DNA of 64,000 nucleotides from JBEEFP01 sp041166085 (GCA_041166085.1 JBEEFP010000055.1:62001-126000); one strand, 5' to 3'. Positions 16,014 to 24,738 are shown, counted from the stretch's first letter. Notes: generated from the letters alone by a model not told the origin. Made by a program: numbers and translations.

Positions 16014-16616
16014 GTGGACGCCGAGCTCGAGGTGTGGACGCTGAGCGGCCGGTCGATCGTCCCGCTCGACGGTGAGCGCCTGACGGTGGGCAAGGACCCG
16101 GAGAACGACGTCGCCGTCCCAGGCGACCCCACGGTGAGCCGGCTGCATGCCGTGCTGGAGCGCTTCCCGGCCGGGTGGTGCGTGACCGACGTCGGGTCCT
16201 CCAACGGCACCTTCCTGAACGGGGAGCGCATCTGGGCCCAGCAGCGACTGCGGCACGGGGACGAGGTGCGAGTGGGTCGCACCCGCCTTCTGTTCCGCAA
16301 CTCGGCGGACGTCGGGCACACCGCGACCGAGGGTGAGTCCGAGTCTCCTGCGTTGACCAAGCGAGAGCGTGACGTGCTCGTCGTACTCTGTCGTCCCCTG
16401 CTGGCCCGCGACCTGTTCACCGAGCCCGCCTCCATCAAGGAGTTGGCCTCCGAGCTGGTGGTGAGCGAAGCCGCGGTCAAGCAGCACCTCGCCAACCTGT
16501 ACGACAAGTTCGAGGTGGGTGACGAGCTCACCCACCGCCGCACCCGCCTCGCAAACGAGGCGATTCGCCGTGGCGCCGTCACCATCGGTGACCTGCGCCA
16601 CGGCGAGACGCCGTAG
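16014..16616 (+). CDS. FHA domain protein with C-terminal helix-turn-helix
   Basis: 200 residues. Residues ~1-95 are an FHA phosphothreonine-binding domain: GKDPEND, then the core VSRLHAVLE (Ser-Arg-x-His) and DVGSSNGTFLNG. After a short acidic linker, residues ~110-190 begin ALTKRERDVLVVL and contain ELASELVVSEAAVKQHLANLYDKFEV, a winged/LuxR-like HTH. The protein probably binds a phosphorylated partner through FHA and DNA or another target through the HTH, comparable in principle to EmbR-type regulators, though the order of domains differs. GTG 16014 is set by a TAGGCT box 7 bases upstream. It is transcribed away from the kinase-cyclase-STAND gene, and its stop is 1 base from the lipoprotein stop. 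Confidence 0.87.
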   Translation: MDAELEVWTLSGRSIVPLDGERLTVGKDPENDVAVPGDPTVSRLHAVLERFPAGWCVTDVGSSNGTFLNGERIWAQQRLRHGDEVRVGRTRLLFRNSADVGHTATEGESESPALTKRERDVLVVLCRPLLARDLFTEPASIKELASELVVSEAAVKQHLANLYDKFEVGDELTHRRTRLANEAIRRGAVTIGDLRHGETP

Positions 16617-16617
16617 C

Positions 16618-17499
16618 TCACTGTGCGCAGACCTGCTGTTCGTAGGCCGCGGCCCGGGCGTAGTTGTCGTGCACGGCCGGGCTGATGCTCTGCAGGGTCT
16701 CCCTGTCGGCCCGGGGCCCGTCCAGAAGGATCTTCCGGAAGTCGTAGCCGTACTTGGCCTGCAGCGGGAGCTGCATCTTCTTCCAGAAGGAGTACAGGAC
16801 GTCGCGATCGGCCTTGATCGCTGACGGCGCCGAGTCGTGCTCCTTCTCGATGACCGCCTGGAACTCCTTACTGGTGGTCAGCTTGCGCACATCGGCGGGC
16901 TTGGCGCCGTCGGCGAACACCTTGTTGACCATGTCGTTGTTGGCGGCGATGGCGTCGCAATAGGCGACGACCTTCTTCTCCCCCGAGAAGTCCACGTCCG
17001 CCGGCTGGGGCTGACCCGCTGCACACACGTCGCTCTCGTAGCGATGGATGGCAGCCTGCGCCTGCTGGACGTTCTCCGGCGGTTGGTCGGCGATCGCCTT
17101 CTCCTGCGCGCTGCCTTCCTTTTCGAGGCGGGCGAACTCGAAGTTGTACTTCTCGAGCACCGGGCCGAGCGTGTTGTTGATGGCCTCGACGCTGAGGTTC
17201 CAGTCGTCCTTGATCGCGGCGGGGGCCAGCCCGCTGGCCTTCTCGTTGAACGCGGTGTACTCGCCCCAATACTTCCGGGCAGCGACGGGGTCGTCCTCGT
17301 TCACCGGCACGATCTCGTGCACCGACCACTGGCGAGCTGTATCGCAGTAGGCACTCTCGGTCGCTGCGTTCGAGGCCGCGGCGGCCGGCTTGGCTGTAGC
17401 TGTCTTCTTGGTTTCGCTACCGCACGCGGCGGTGAGGACGCAGATCCCGATGACCAGGAAGAGCATCCGTTGCATCAACTGCCTGTGTGTTGTTCGCAT
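16618..17499 (-). CDS. Lipoprotein, hypothetical
   Basis: 293 residues. The N-terminus has a positive stretch, a hydrophobic segment (MLFLVIGICVLTA) and the lipobox LTAAC, so the mature protein should be a lipid-anchored surface protein starting at Cys26. After an Ala/Thr/Lys-rich linker the rest is helical with two repeated-looking halves, each containing a YCD motif (AYCDTARQW and AYCDAIAAN) and a later Cys (ESDVCAAG, EQQVCAQ), suggesting two similar helical domains with one disulphide each. The family is not one I can name. Possible alternative start: Met9. Two direct CCTTGCCA repeats lie in its upstream region. Convergent with the FHA-HTH gene. Confidence 0.78.
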   Translation of the reverse strand: MRTTHRQLMQRMLFLVIGICVLTAACGSETKKTATAKPAAAASNAATESAYCDTARQWSVHEIVPVNEDDPVAARKYWGEYTAFNEKASGLAPAAIKDDWNLSVEAINNTLGPVLEKYNFEFARLEKEGSAQEKAIADQPPENVQQAQAAIHRYESDVCAAGQPQPADVDFSGEKKVVAYCDAIAANNDMVNKVFADGAKPADVRKLTTSKEFQAVIEKEHDSAPSAIKADRDVLYSFWKKMQLPLQAKYGYDFRKILLDGPRADRETLQSISPAVHDNYARAAAYEQQVCAQ

Positions 17500-17617
17500 G
17501 CTCCGATCGTGCGGGGCGCGCGGCGGCCGAACCATGGGTGCAGGGGGCACGGCCGCGGAGCCGCCTGGCAAGGCCAACCTCACCATTTGGCAAGGTCGCG
17601 TCGCGCCGCGGGAGCGC

Positions 17618-18187
17618 TCAGACCCGGGCGAGCACGCGCTCGAGCGGTCGCGGCACGTTCGTGAGATCCAGCGCATCGACGAGCAGCGGGCTGTAGCGGA
17701 CCTTGCGGCCGCCCTTGGTCCCCATGAAGCGCCGGAGCTGCTGCTCGACGCTCCGCTCCCGCTGCGAGGCCTGCTTCTGGAAGGTGCGGAACGACCCCAT
17801 CTCGCCCTGGGTCTCGATCACCTGCTCCACCCTCGCCGGGCCGAGCGAGCGGATCAGCTCGTCCTCCAGGTCGGCCACGCACACGGAGAAGCCGAGGGCG
17901 TCGAGGTCGGCCGCATCGCGGCTCTGTCCGACGCCGGCCAGCCCGGCCGCCCGGGCGAAGTCGCCCGCTTCGCCTGCGTCGCACATGCCTGTGATGGTGA
18001 GACCCAGTCCGTACGGGCCGTAGTGCTCGAGGAAGGCGCGGACGTTCTTTGCCCCGCCGATGGCGACGACGGCAACTCCCTCCCTCGCCAGGTCCCGCCC
18101 GCGACGACGAGCGAGGGCCTCGAGCGCGCGCTGGTCGCTCACCCCTTCGACGAGCACAACCGCGGAGACGGCACCGTGTTCGGTCAC
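17618..18187 (-). CDS. TOPRIM-domain protein (OLD-like nucleotidyl transferase/hydrolase)
   Basis: 189 residues with GTG at 18185-18187 taken as start because the TOPRIM fold begins just after it. The TOPRIM signature is VVLVEGVSDQRALEAL (catalytic Glu), and the acidic motif GMCDAGEAGDF stands in for the DxD; IGGAKNVRAFLEHYG lies between. The C-terminal half, FSVCVADLEDELIRSLG and GEMGSFRTFQKQ, is strongly conserved in an actinobacterial family I recognise as stand-alone OLD-type TOPRIM proteins. These lack the ABC ATPase of true OLD nucleases, so the activity is unknown. No gabija-like helicase partner is adjacent. The frame is open further upstream, but without family similarity. Confidence 0.78.
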   Translation of the reverse strand: MTEHGAVSAVVLVEGVSDQRALEALARRRGRDLAREGVAVVAIGGAKNVRAFLEHYGPYGLGLTITGMCDAGEAGDFARAAGLAGVGQSRDAADLDALGFSVCVADLEDELIRSLGPARVEQVIETQGEMGSFRTFQKQASQRERSVEQQLRRFMGTKGGRKVRYSPLLVDALDLTNVPRPLERVLARV

Positions 18188-18264
18188 CTCGTGCAGGTTC
18201 GCAGGTCGTCCCAACCAGGGCGCAGGAATTCGTGACCAGGGCGGGAATTTCCTGCTGAAATCCC

Positions 18265-18292
18265 TTGCGCTGCAATGGATTCGTGGTACACT
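18265..18292 (+). promoter_or_regulatory. Promoter of the HNH/DUF222 gene
   Basis: TTGCGC (18265-18270), a 16-base spacer and TACACT (18287-18292) form a good -35/-10 pair. The -10 box ends 5 bases before the ATG at 18298, again a leaderless arrangement. Confidence 0.5.
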
Positions 18293-18297
18293 CGAAC

Positions 18298-18903
18298 ATG
18301 TATTCGGGAGCTGGGCTCCCCCCGGAAGTCGGCCTCTTGCGTTGGGTGGAGGTGGCTGGGATGTGCGAGACGCTCCCAGAGCTGCGCAGTGCGACGGTGG
18401 CCTTGGCCGCCGACTTCGACGCGCACGTGCTGTCGGTGACGTCGGCCCGTCGCGCCTTGCGCGGCGCATGTGCGATCAAGAACGCAGTCACGACCATCGA
18501 GTCCCTCGCCGCGGCGCGGGTGGCCGAGGGCGGCGACTGGCGCCGCGACGGCTACCGCTCGCCGGCCGAGGCGGTCGCGGCCGAGACGGGCACCTCGGTC
18601 GGCCAGGCCGCGGAGGCGATGCGGACGGCCGAGGCATTGGACGAGCTGCCGGGGGTGTCTGCTGCTGCAACCTGCGCCGCCGCGGGGTGTTCCCAATCGG
18701 CCCGGCTCCAGCGCGACCACCGCGACGACTGGGCCAAGACGCACTTCACGCTCTTCGACCTCCTCGACCTGCTCTGCGCGCATCACCACCGCCTCAAGAC
18801 CACCAAGGGCTGGGGCCTGGTCGAGGGCCGAGGCAAACGGGCCTTCGTCCCACCGGACGACCCGAGACACCCCCGCCACGCCAAGGACCCACCAGCCGCG
18901 TAG
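18298..18903 (+). CDS. DUF222/13E12-type HNH endonuclease, internally deleted
   Basis: 201 residues. The first ~115 residues are the helical start of the DUF222 (13E12 repeat) family, ending AAEAMRTAEALDELPGV. The sequence then jumps directly to the C-terminal HNH region: CAAAGC, LQRDHRDDW, LCAHHHRLKT and GWGLVEGRGKRAF. Typical members are about 400 residues or longer, so roughly the central half is missing while the reading frame is kept. The HNH catalytic residues themselves (two Cys pairs, DH and HH) look present. Full-length relatives are dispersed, mobile-like genes in actinobacteria. A good promoter precedes it, so it may still be expressed. ATG 18298 is preferred over an in-frame ATG 33 bases upstream because of the -10 box position. 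Confidence 0.75.
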   Translation: MYSGAGLPPEVGLLRWVEVAGMCETLPELRSATVALAADFDAHVLSVTSARRALRGACAIKNAVTTIESLAAARVAEGGDWRRDGYRSPAEAVAAETGTSVGQAAEAMRTAEALDELPGVSAAATCAAAGCSQSARLQRDHRDDWAKTHFTLFDLLDLLCAHHHRLKTTKGWGLVEGRGKRAFVPPDDPRHPRHAKDPPAA

Positions 18904-18961
18904 GGCCCGAGCACCGCGCGGACAGCGCCGAGGTCAGGTCAGGTCACGCGCCCGGCGCCCG

Positions 18962-20035
18962 TCAGCCCTTTCGGCAGACGTAGTACACGTTCATGATGTC
19001 CTCCGGGATGCGCGTCGTCTCCACTGACGTGAACCCGGCGTTCCTGAACATCTCGGTGGCCTTCTGCTCGCCCCACATCGTCCCAAGGCCGGCGCCATCG
19101 AGCGCCAGCGAGACCGTCATGCAGTGGAACGTCGACACCGAGTACAGCATGGGTGCGAGCGGATGCTCGAGGTTGTCCTCGACGTTGCTCGAGCCGGCGA
19201 TGTCGACGCAGAGGAACACACCATCAGACCTGAGGGAGTCCGCGATGCCGCGCAGCACCACGTCGGGCTTGGCTTGGTCGTGCACCGCGTCGAACACGGT
19301 GACGAGGTCGTACGCGACTGCCCCGTCGATCGTGGCCGCGTCCTTCACCTCGAAGGCCGCATTCGTGAGGCCGAGATCGGCCGCCTCCTTGCGCGCCACG
19401 GCGATGGCGTCCTCGGAGAAGTCCACGCCGGTGAACCGGCTGTTCGGGAAGGCGCGAGCCATCAGGTTCACGGCATGGCCCTGCCCACAGCCGACGTCGC
19501 AGACGTCGATGCCCTCGCGAAGACGGTCGACCAGCCCCTCCACGACGGCCAGCTCGCCCTCGATCAGCGCGGCGTCGTGCACCTGGCTGCTCATCTCCGC
19601 CATGAGCTCCTGGAACTTCGGGAACCGGGCGTAGGGCACGCCCCCGCCCACGCGGAAGCAGTCGACGATCTCGTCCTCGACGCCACCCATGAGCGATGTG
19701 AACTGGGCCATGTTGGCCAGGTTCCCCGGGCCGGCCGCTCGGGTCAGGGACACCGCGTGCTCAGGCGGCAGGCGATAGGTGCGACCGGTGGGCTCGTAGT
19801 CCACGAAGCGGCCGACGGTCATGGCGTTCAGCCACTCGCGTACGTAGCGCTCGTCGAGCCCGGCCGCGCGAGCGATCTGCTCGCTCGTCGACGGCGGCAG
19901 CTCTGCCAACGTGTCGAACAGGCCGGTGCGATGACCCACGCTCGTCATCAGCCCCAGCATCGAGGAGTTCAACAGCTCGACCATGCGACCCGCGAACTGC
20001 TCCGCCTTGCCCGTGTCCAGATCAGCCGTCGTCAT
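18962..20035 (-). CDS. SAM-dependent methyltransferase with N-terminal winged helix
   Basis: 357 residues. An N-terminal helical/winged-helix segment (residues ~10-90; LNSSMLGLMTSVGHRTGLFDTL, as two blocks) is followed by the Rossmann methyltransferase core with motif I VCDVGCGQGHAVNLMA at about 178-193 and the acidic loop GVDFSEDAIAVAR. The layout resembles mycobacterial Rv2258c-type methyltransferases. The acceptor is unknown. The ATG at 20033-20035 overlaps the stop of the upstream hydrolase by one base (TGATG), so the two genes are translationally coupled. The 3' end faces the HNH gene. Confidence 0.85.
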   Translation of the reverse strand: MTTADLDTGKAEQFAGRMVELLNSSMLGLMTSVGHRTGLFDTLAELPPSTSEQIARAAGLDERYVREWLNAMTVGRFVDYEPTGRTYRLPPEHAVSLTRAAGPGNLANMAQFTSLMGGVEDEIVDCFRVGGGVPYARFPKFQELMAEMSSQVHDAALIEGELAVVEGLVDRLREGIDVCDVGCGQGHAVNLMARAFPNSRFTGVDFSEDAIAVARKEAADLGLTNAAFEVKDAATIDGAVAYDLVTVFDAVHDQAKPDVVLRGIADSLRSDGVFLCVDIAGSSNVEDNLEHPLAPMLYSVSTFHCMTVSLALDGAGLGTMWGEQKATEMFRNAGFTSVETTRIPEDIMNVYYVCRKG

Positions 20036-20853
20036 CAGTGTCCTCCTTCGAGCGCGAAGAGCTTCGGCACCTCTTCGACGGCGAGGAAGTCGAGGATCAG
20101 GCGGTTCACCAGGTGCGGCTTCTCGAACACCACGCCGTGCGACGTCCCCGGCACGATGGCGAGCTGGGCGTCGGGAAGCGTGCGGAGCACCGCGGCGGCG
20201 TGCTCGAGCGTCATGGCGCCGTCGTCCCCGTCGAGCACGAGCGTCGGCGCGGTGACGTGAGCGAGGTCGGCGACGTCGATGCCGGTCGCTGTGGTCCAGA
20301 GGTCGTGCAGTTTGTCGAACACAACCGGGAAGTGGTCCGGCCCGTCCGGTGAAAGGGCTCGGTACATCTCGACGAACTCCGGCGGCGCCGCGTCCGCCGA
20401 CATCGCGGCCATGAACGGCCCGTACGCGGCGGGTGCACCCTCGAGGGTGACGTATTGGCTGAGGAGGACGAGCTTGCGCACGAGCTTCGGCCGTCGAAGC
20501 GCGACCAGCAGGCCCACGAGGGCCCCGTCGCTCCATCCTGCGAGATGGGCGGACTCGATGCCGAGCGTCTCCATGAACCGGATGGTGTGCTGCGCCATGT
20601 TCTCGTAGGTGATGGCGCCGTCGACGTCCGGGGTGCGGCCATGGCCGTAGCGCTCGGGAACGTAGACCCGGTACGTCTCGGCCAGCTCCGGCGTCTGGGC
20701 GTCGAAGGTCTCAGCCGGGCAGAGCCCGCCGTGCAGGAGGATGAGCGGGTCACCCGTGCCCGTCACCTCGTAGTAGGTGGCCACCCCGTCCACGTCCACG
20801 GTGGCGCCGTTTCGGGTGAGAGCCTCGGCGCTCGTCGTGACGGTTGCGTCCAT
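20035..20853 (-). CDS. Alpha/beta hydrolase
   Basis: 272 residues. Features: oxyanion region LILLHGGLCPAETF, nucleophile elbow AGWSDGALVG (GxSxG, Ser about residue 109), acid in LVLDGDDGAMT and the catalytic His in VPGTSHGVVFEKP. These give a complete triad of the epoxide hydrolase/haloalkane dehalogenase-like subfamily, with a short helical cap. Reaction likely ester or C-C/C-X hydrolysis. ATG at 20853 follows a GGAG site. It is the first gene of a coupled pair with the methyltransferase, pointing to modification of the same small molecule. Confidence 0.86.
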   Translation of the reverse strand: MDATVTTSAEALTRNGATVDVDGVATYYEVTGTGDPLILLHGGLCPAETFDAQTPELAETYRVYVPERYGHGRTPDVDGAITYENMAQHTIRFMETLGIESAHLAGWSDGALVGLLVALRRPKLVRKLVLLSQYVTLEGAPAAYGPFMAAMSADAAPPEFVEMYRALSPDGPDHFPVVFDKLHDLWTTATGIDVADLAHVTAPTLVLDGDDGAMTLEHAAAVLRTLPDAQLAIVPGTSHGVVFEKPHLVNRLILDFLAVEEVPKLFALEGGH

Positions 20854-20928
20854 GTCATCTCCTCGGGTCGGTCGTCACGCCCATGATCCGCACGGCGCGG
20901 CCGGTCCACATCCGTGGGACCACGGCTT

Positions 20929-23760
20929 CTAACCGTCGAAGGCCACGGACGCGCTGCGCACCGTGAGCTCCCCGCGGTTGCGGGCACCGAGCTTGCTCAA
21001 CAGGGAGGAAACGTGCGCCTCGACCGTGCGCACGGAGATGTACAAGTGCTGGGCGATCTCGGCGTTGGGCAGGCCAGTGCCGATGAGCTTCAGCACCTCG
21101 GCCTCGCGTGCGGTGACGCCGGCCCGCTCGAGCTCGGATGGGAGCTGAGGCGTCGCCCGGCGCCGCCGTGGCAACGCACCGCCGGCCTCGCGCAATGCCC
21201 GCCGCACGCGGTCGGCCTCCAGTGACGCGCCAGCCGACTCGTAGATGTCGAGCGCCTCTCGCAGCCACCGCGGCCCGACGGGCGCGCCCAGGACAGCGGC
21301 GCCGACGACGCGCATGCTCGCGATCTCGAGGGGCATCGGCCCCGGCGCGGACGCGAGAACGGCGTCGACGCCGTCACCGTCGCCCGCGAGCAGCGCCTCA
21401 GCGGCGGCGACCAGGACGGGGCGGGTGTAGAAGCGAGCCAGGTCCGGTGTGGCCCGGGCTTCCGCCAGCGCGCAGGCGGCGTCATCGGGTCGTCCGGCCG
21501 CCGCCAAGGCCCAGGGCAGCCAGCAGATGCTGCTCATCGGCACCACACCCGGCATGGCACGGGCAAGCTCCCCGCTCCGCTCCAGCCAGTGAATGGCATC
21601 GTCCCAGCGACCTGCGCGCAGCGCGATGTCGCCCCGCATGGCGGCCGTCTGCAGCAGCAGGTCCGGTGTCGGCGCCATGGCCTCCGCCTCGGCTAGGCCC
21701 TCCTCGGCTGTTTCGCTCGAGAACGTGGCGGTCATGGCTCGCGACGCGAGGAGATACGCGAGCTGATCGAGGTGGAGCGGCCGGCAGCGGGCAATGGCGT
21801 CATCGAGGACGGCCACCGCGGCAGCGAGATCGCCGTGGGTGGCAAGGGCGATGGCGAGATTCTCCTGGGCCCAGGCCAGCTCGACGAGCGAGCCGGCGTG
21901 CTTCGCCAGCTCGACCGCCTCGTGCAGGCGCTGGGGTCGCTCGCCTGCGAAGAGCTCGACCTTGCCGAGCTGGACCACCGCTCGCAGCTGCGCCTGCGTC
22001 CGCCCTGCGGCCTCCGCGTCGCGGGCCTGGCGGGACCAGGTGGCGCGCGCCATCTCGCGATCACCGAGGTAGTCGTGGGCCCGACCCTCGAGCTCGAGCG
22101 CGGCGAGCCGGGCATCGATGCCCGCCGCCGTCGAGGCCAGCACCCGCTCGGCGCAGTCCAGCGCCTCCCTCGCGTCGCCCCGTACCAGTGCAGCCCGGCC
22201 CGCGGTCAGCGCGAGCTCGGGTGTGTCGTCGTGCTGGTCGCTCGCCATCTCGAGGATGGCGTCCGCCACCGCCGGGCGGCCCGCGTCGAGCGCACTCGAC
22301 GCCCGTCGCAGGCGACGATCGGGCGTGTCGCCGTGCTCGGCGACCGTCGATTCGTCGAGCTCCAGCGCGTCGGACCAGCGGCCTTGAGCGGCGAGGGAAC
22401 GCGCCAGGGCGTCGGCTGCCGCGGCCCGGATCGACGCCGTCTGCGCCAGGTCGCGAGCGTCCCGAGCGGCCCGCTCGGCCGCGAGCAACGCGTGCTCGCG
22501 CAGCCAGTCATCGGACGCGGCCGTAAGCGCGCTCGCCGCGTCGTCTTGCGCGCCGACTGCTGCAAGGTGGCGGGCCCGGCGCTCGAGGGCTTCGGCACCG
22601 GCAAGGTCGGCGATGCCGGCCGCCGCTCGCCGGTGCATCGTGTCGACGAGGTGCGGAACGGTGAGGTCGAGCACCGCCTCGCGAATGATGGCGTGCCGGA
22701 AGGCGATGGAGCCCCCCGTCGTCTCGAGCAAGCCCGCCCGGACGCCGGCGGCCAGCCCGTCGGCGACCTGCTCGTCGTCGGCCTCCGTCACCGCGCGCAT
22801 CGCGACGGGATCGAAGTCGCCCACCACCGCGCCGGCCACGACCACGTCGCGCTGACCCGAGGCCAGAAGTGCCAGCCGAGCGTCGACGAGGTCTCGGATG
22901 GTGCCGGGAACCGCGGCAGCACCGCCCCGCCATGCCGCGGCACCCTCCACGAGCCGTACCGTTCCCGCGACGACGTGCCCGCGGACCAGCTCCTCAACGA
23001 GCAGCGGCACGCCATCCGTGCGGGCCAGGATGTCGGCGACGAGAGGCGACGGAGGAACGGCGCCGAGAAGCGCAGCCACGAGGTCGTCCACGCCCCGCTC
23101 GTCGAGCGGGAGGACCTCGACGACGTCGGCGATGCCATCCCGTCTGAGCAGCCGTGTCATCTCGTCGACCTCCGCGGACTCCGACGGACGGCTCGCGGCG
23201 ACGACGGCGAGGCCGTCGATCCGCGCCGTCGCGACGTAGCGGATGGTTTCCACGCTCTCGGCGTCGGCCGCATGCAGGTCGTCGGCGACGAGCAGTGCTC
23301 CTCCGGTCGCCGCGATCACCGTGCGGAGAAGCCGCACCACCCCCTCGAGGGCGAGCAGCCGCAGCTGGCCAGGGTCGAGATCGGCTCGCGGCCCCGACAC
23401 GGGCCACTCCGGGAGCACCAAGGCGAGACCCTGGTCGTACGGGGACATCGCATCAGCCACCGGGTGCGCGCGCAGCCATGAGCGGAGGGCGTCGCTGACG
23501 ACGCTGAACGCGGGTGGGGCCGCGATCGGCGCCCGGCCCGAGAGCACGGCGAGCCCCTGCTGGCTCGCGACCGCGGCCGCCTCACTGACCAGGCGGGTCT
23601 TGCCGACGCCTCCCTCGCCGACGAGCAGGAGACACGCGGGCCGCCCAGCCATGGCCTCGACCACGGCTCGCCGCAGCAGGTCCAGCTCCGCCTCCCGGCC
23701 GATGACGACTGGGGCCCGGGTCACCCCGAGGTCGGCGCGCACGCGGCCAGTCTGCTGCAC
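20929..23760 (-). CDS. Large ATP-binding LuxR-family regulator (LAL/MalT type)
   Basis: 943 residues. N-terminal AAA/STAND ATPase with Walker A GEGGVGKT (residues 48-55) and Walker B ALLVADDLHAAD; a long helical TPR-like sensory middle; C-terminal LuxR HTH (GVTAREAEVLKLIGTGLPNAEIA, given here as the recognition region, then TVEAHVSSLLSKL). Such regulators switch on ATP and effector binding and activate transcription of neighbouring catabolic or secondary-metabolite genes. GTG 23760 is the furthest start; GTG at the V of VRADLGV, 18 bases later, is an alternative. It is divergent from a methyltransferase gene (99 bases) and upstream of the hydrolase-methyltransferase pair on the same strand. 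Confidence 0.88.
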   Translation of the reverse strand: MQQTGRVRADLGVTRAPVVIGREAELDLLRRAVVEAMAGRPACLLLVGEGGVGKTRLVSEAAAVASQQGLAVLSGRAPIAAPPAFSVVSDALRSWLRAHPVADAMSPYDQGLALVLPEWPVSGPRADLDPGQLRLLALEGVVRLLRTVIAATGGALLVADDLHAADAESVETIRYVATARIDGLAVVAASRPSESAEVDEMTRLLRRDGIADVVEVLPLDERGVDDLVAALLGAVPPSPLVADILARTDGVPLLVEELVRGHVVAGTVRLVEGAAAWRGGAAAVPGTIRDLVDARLALLASGQRDVVVAGAVVGDFDPVAMRAVTEADDEQVADGLAAGVRAGLLETTGGSIAFRHAIIREAVLDLTVPHLVDTMHRRAAAGIADLAGAEALERRARHLAAVGAQDDAASALTAASDDWLREHALLAAERAARDARDLAQTASIRAAAADALARSLAAQGRWSDALELDESTVAEHGDTPDRRLRRASSALDAGRPAVADAILEMASDQHDDTPELALTAGRAALVRGDAREALDCAERVLASTAAGIDARLAALELEGRAHDYLGDREMARATWSRQARDAEAAGRTQAQLRAVVQLGKVELFAGERPQRLHEAVELAKHAGSLVELAWAQENLAIALATHGDLAAAVAVLDDAIARCRPLHLDQLAYLLASRAMTATFSSETAEEGLAEAEAMAPTPDLLLQTAAMRGDIALRAGRWDDAIHWLERSGELARAMPGVVPMSSICWLPWALAAAGRPDDAACALAEARATPDLARFYTRPVLVAAAEALLAGDGDGVDAVLASAPGPMPLEIASMRVVGAAVLGAPVGPRWLREALDIYESAGASLEADRVRRALREAGGALPRRRRATPQLPSELERAGVTAREAEVLKLIGTGLPNAEIAQHLYISVRTVEAHVSSLLSKLGARNRGELTVRSASVAFDG

Positions 23761-23859
23761 TTAGCTCTGGTGGTTCCACGGATGTGGGTGCCTCCCGGAC
23801 CGGGCACGATGGCGACACCCGGGCCGTTGTGGACCGGTGAACCCGAGGGGGCAACCCGG

Positions 23860-24738
23860 ATGTCATTCGAAGACGTGATGGCGGCGGTGATGCGGTGGAC
23901 GACGGCGACAGAGGCGCTCGGCGCGCTCGGCGCGGCGTTGGCGCTGCAGGACGCCGACGGGCAGCCCCCTCCTGAGATCGGCGCGGCCCTGCACGCCGTC
24001 TCCGGCGCCGCCGGTCTCGCCGAGGTGGATCGGATCCCGCCGCCGCAGCGGGCGATGGTCGTCGCGCTCGTCCGCATGTACCTGCATCAGAGCCTCGACC
24101 TCGTCGAGCACCCGGACCGGGCGCCGGGATGGACCTTCACCGACCCCGCCATCCTCGACGGCTGGGGCCGAGGATCGATGATGGTCCCGACCCTCATCGC
24201 CACGTCCCATGCCGACCTGGCCGAGGTCGCCAGCTTCCTCGACGTCGGCACCGGCGTCGGTCTGCTGGCGGTGGCCGCAGCCAACGTGTGGCCGGCATCC
24301 CGCATCGTGGGGATCGACCCCTGGGACGCGTCGCTCGAGCGGGCCCGCGCCAACATCGCGGCGGCGGGACTCGAGGATCGCATCACGGTGCGGCGTCAGG
24401 ATCTCGCCGGCATCGATGACTCGGACTCGTTCGACTGCGCCTGGGTCCCGACCTTCTTCCTGGGTGAGGCCGACCTCGAGAAGGGGCTGGCGGCCGTCGT
24501 GCCCGCACTGCGTCCGGGCGGCTGGGTCGTGCTGGGACGCATGCGCCCGCCGCCCGATCCCCTTGCCGAAGCTGTCGCCGCGCTCCGCACCATTCGAGGT
24601 GGAGGCAGCATCCTGGAGACCGCACAAGCAGTCGAGCTGCTGGAGACCGCCGGTTGTGTGCAGGTGCACGCCGCGCCACCGCCGGCCGGGGGTTCCGCGC
24701 CGCTCGAGCTCGTCCTCGGCCAGCGCCCCGCGACCTGA
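23860..24738 (+). CDS. SAM-dependent methyltransferase
   Basis: 292 residues from the ATG at 23860, which has a GAGGGGG site 9-14 bases upstream; the frame is also open back to 23770. The N-terminal ~100 residues are helical (MRWTTATEALGALGAALAL), the middle is a Rossmann methyltransferase with motif I FLDVGTGVGLLAVAAA and motif II GIDPWDASLERARANI, and LRPGGWVVLGRM follows. The overall plan, helical N-domain plus class I core, resembles the other two methyltransferases here. Acceptor unknown. It is divergent from the LAL regulator, a plausible target gene of it. Confidence 0.83.
   Translation: MSFEDVMAAVMRWTTATEALGALGAALALQDADGQPPPEIGAALHAVSGAAGLAEVDRIPPPQRAMVVALVRMYLHQSLDLVEHPDRAPGWTFTDPAILDGWGRGSMMVPTLIATSHADLAEVASFLDVGTGVGLLAVAAANVWPASRIVGIDPWDASLERARANIAAAGLEDRITVRRQDLAGIDDSDSFDCAWVPTFFLGEADLEKGLAAVVPALRPGGWVVLGRMRPPPDPLAEAVAALRTIRGGGSILETAQAVELLETAGCVQVHAAPPPAGGSAPLELVLGQRPAT

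Noticed and set aside
18936..18952. Tandem AGGTC AGGTC AGGTC near 18940, as a possible CRISPR or tandem repeat array
   Set aside because: Three 5-base units in a 58-base gap are too few and too short to claim a repeat family. No CRISPR-like repeat-spacer pattern occurs anywhere in the window.
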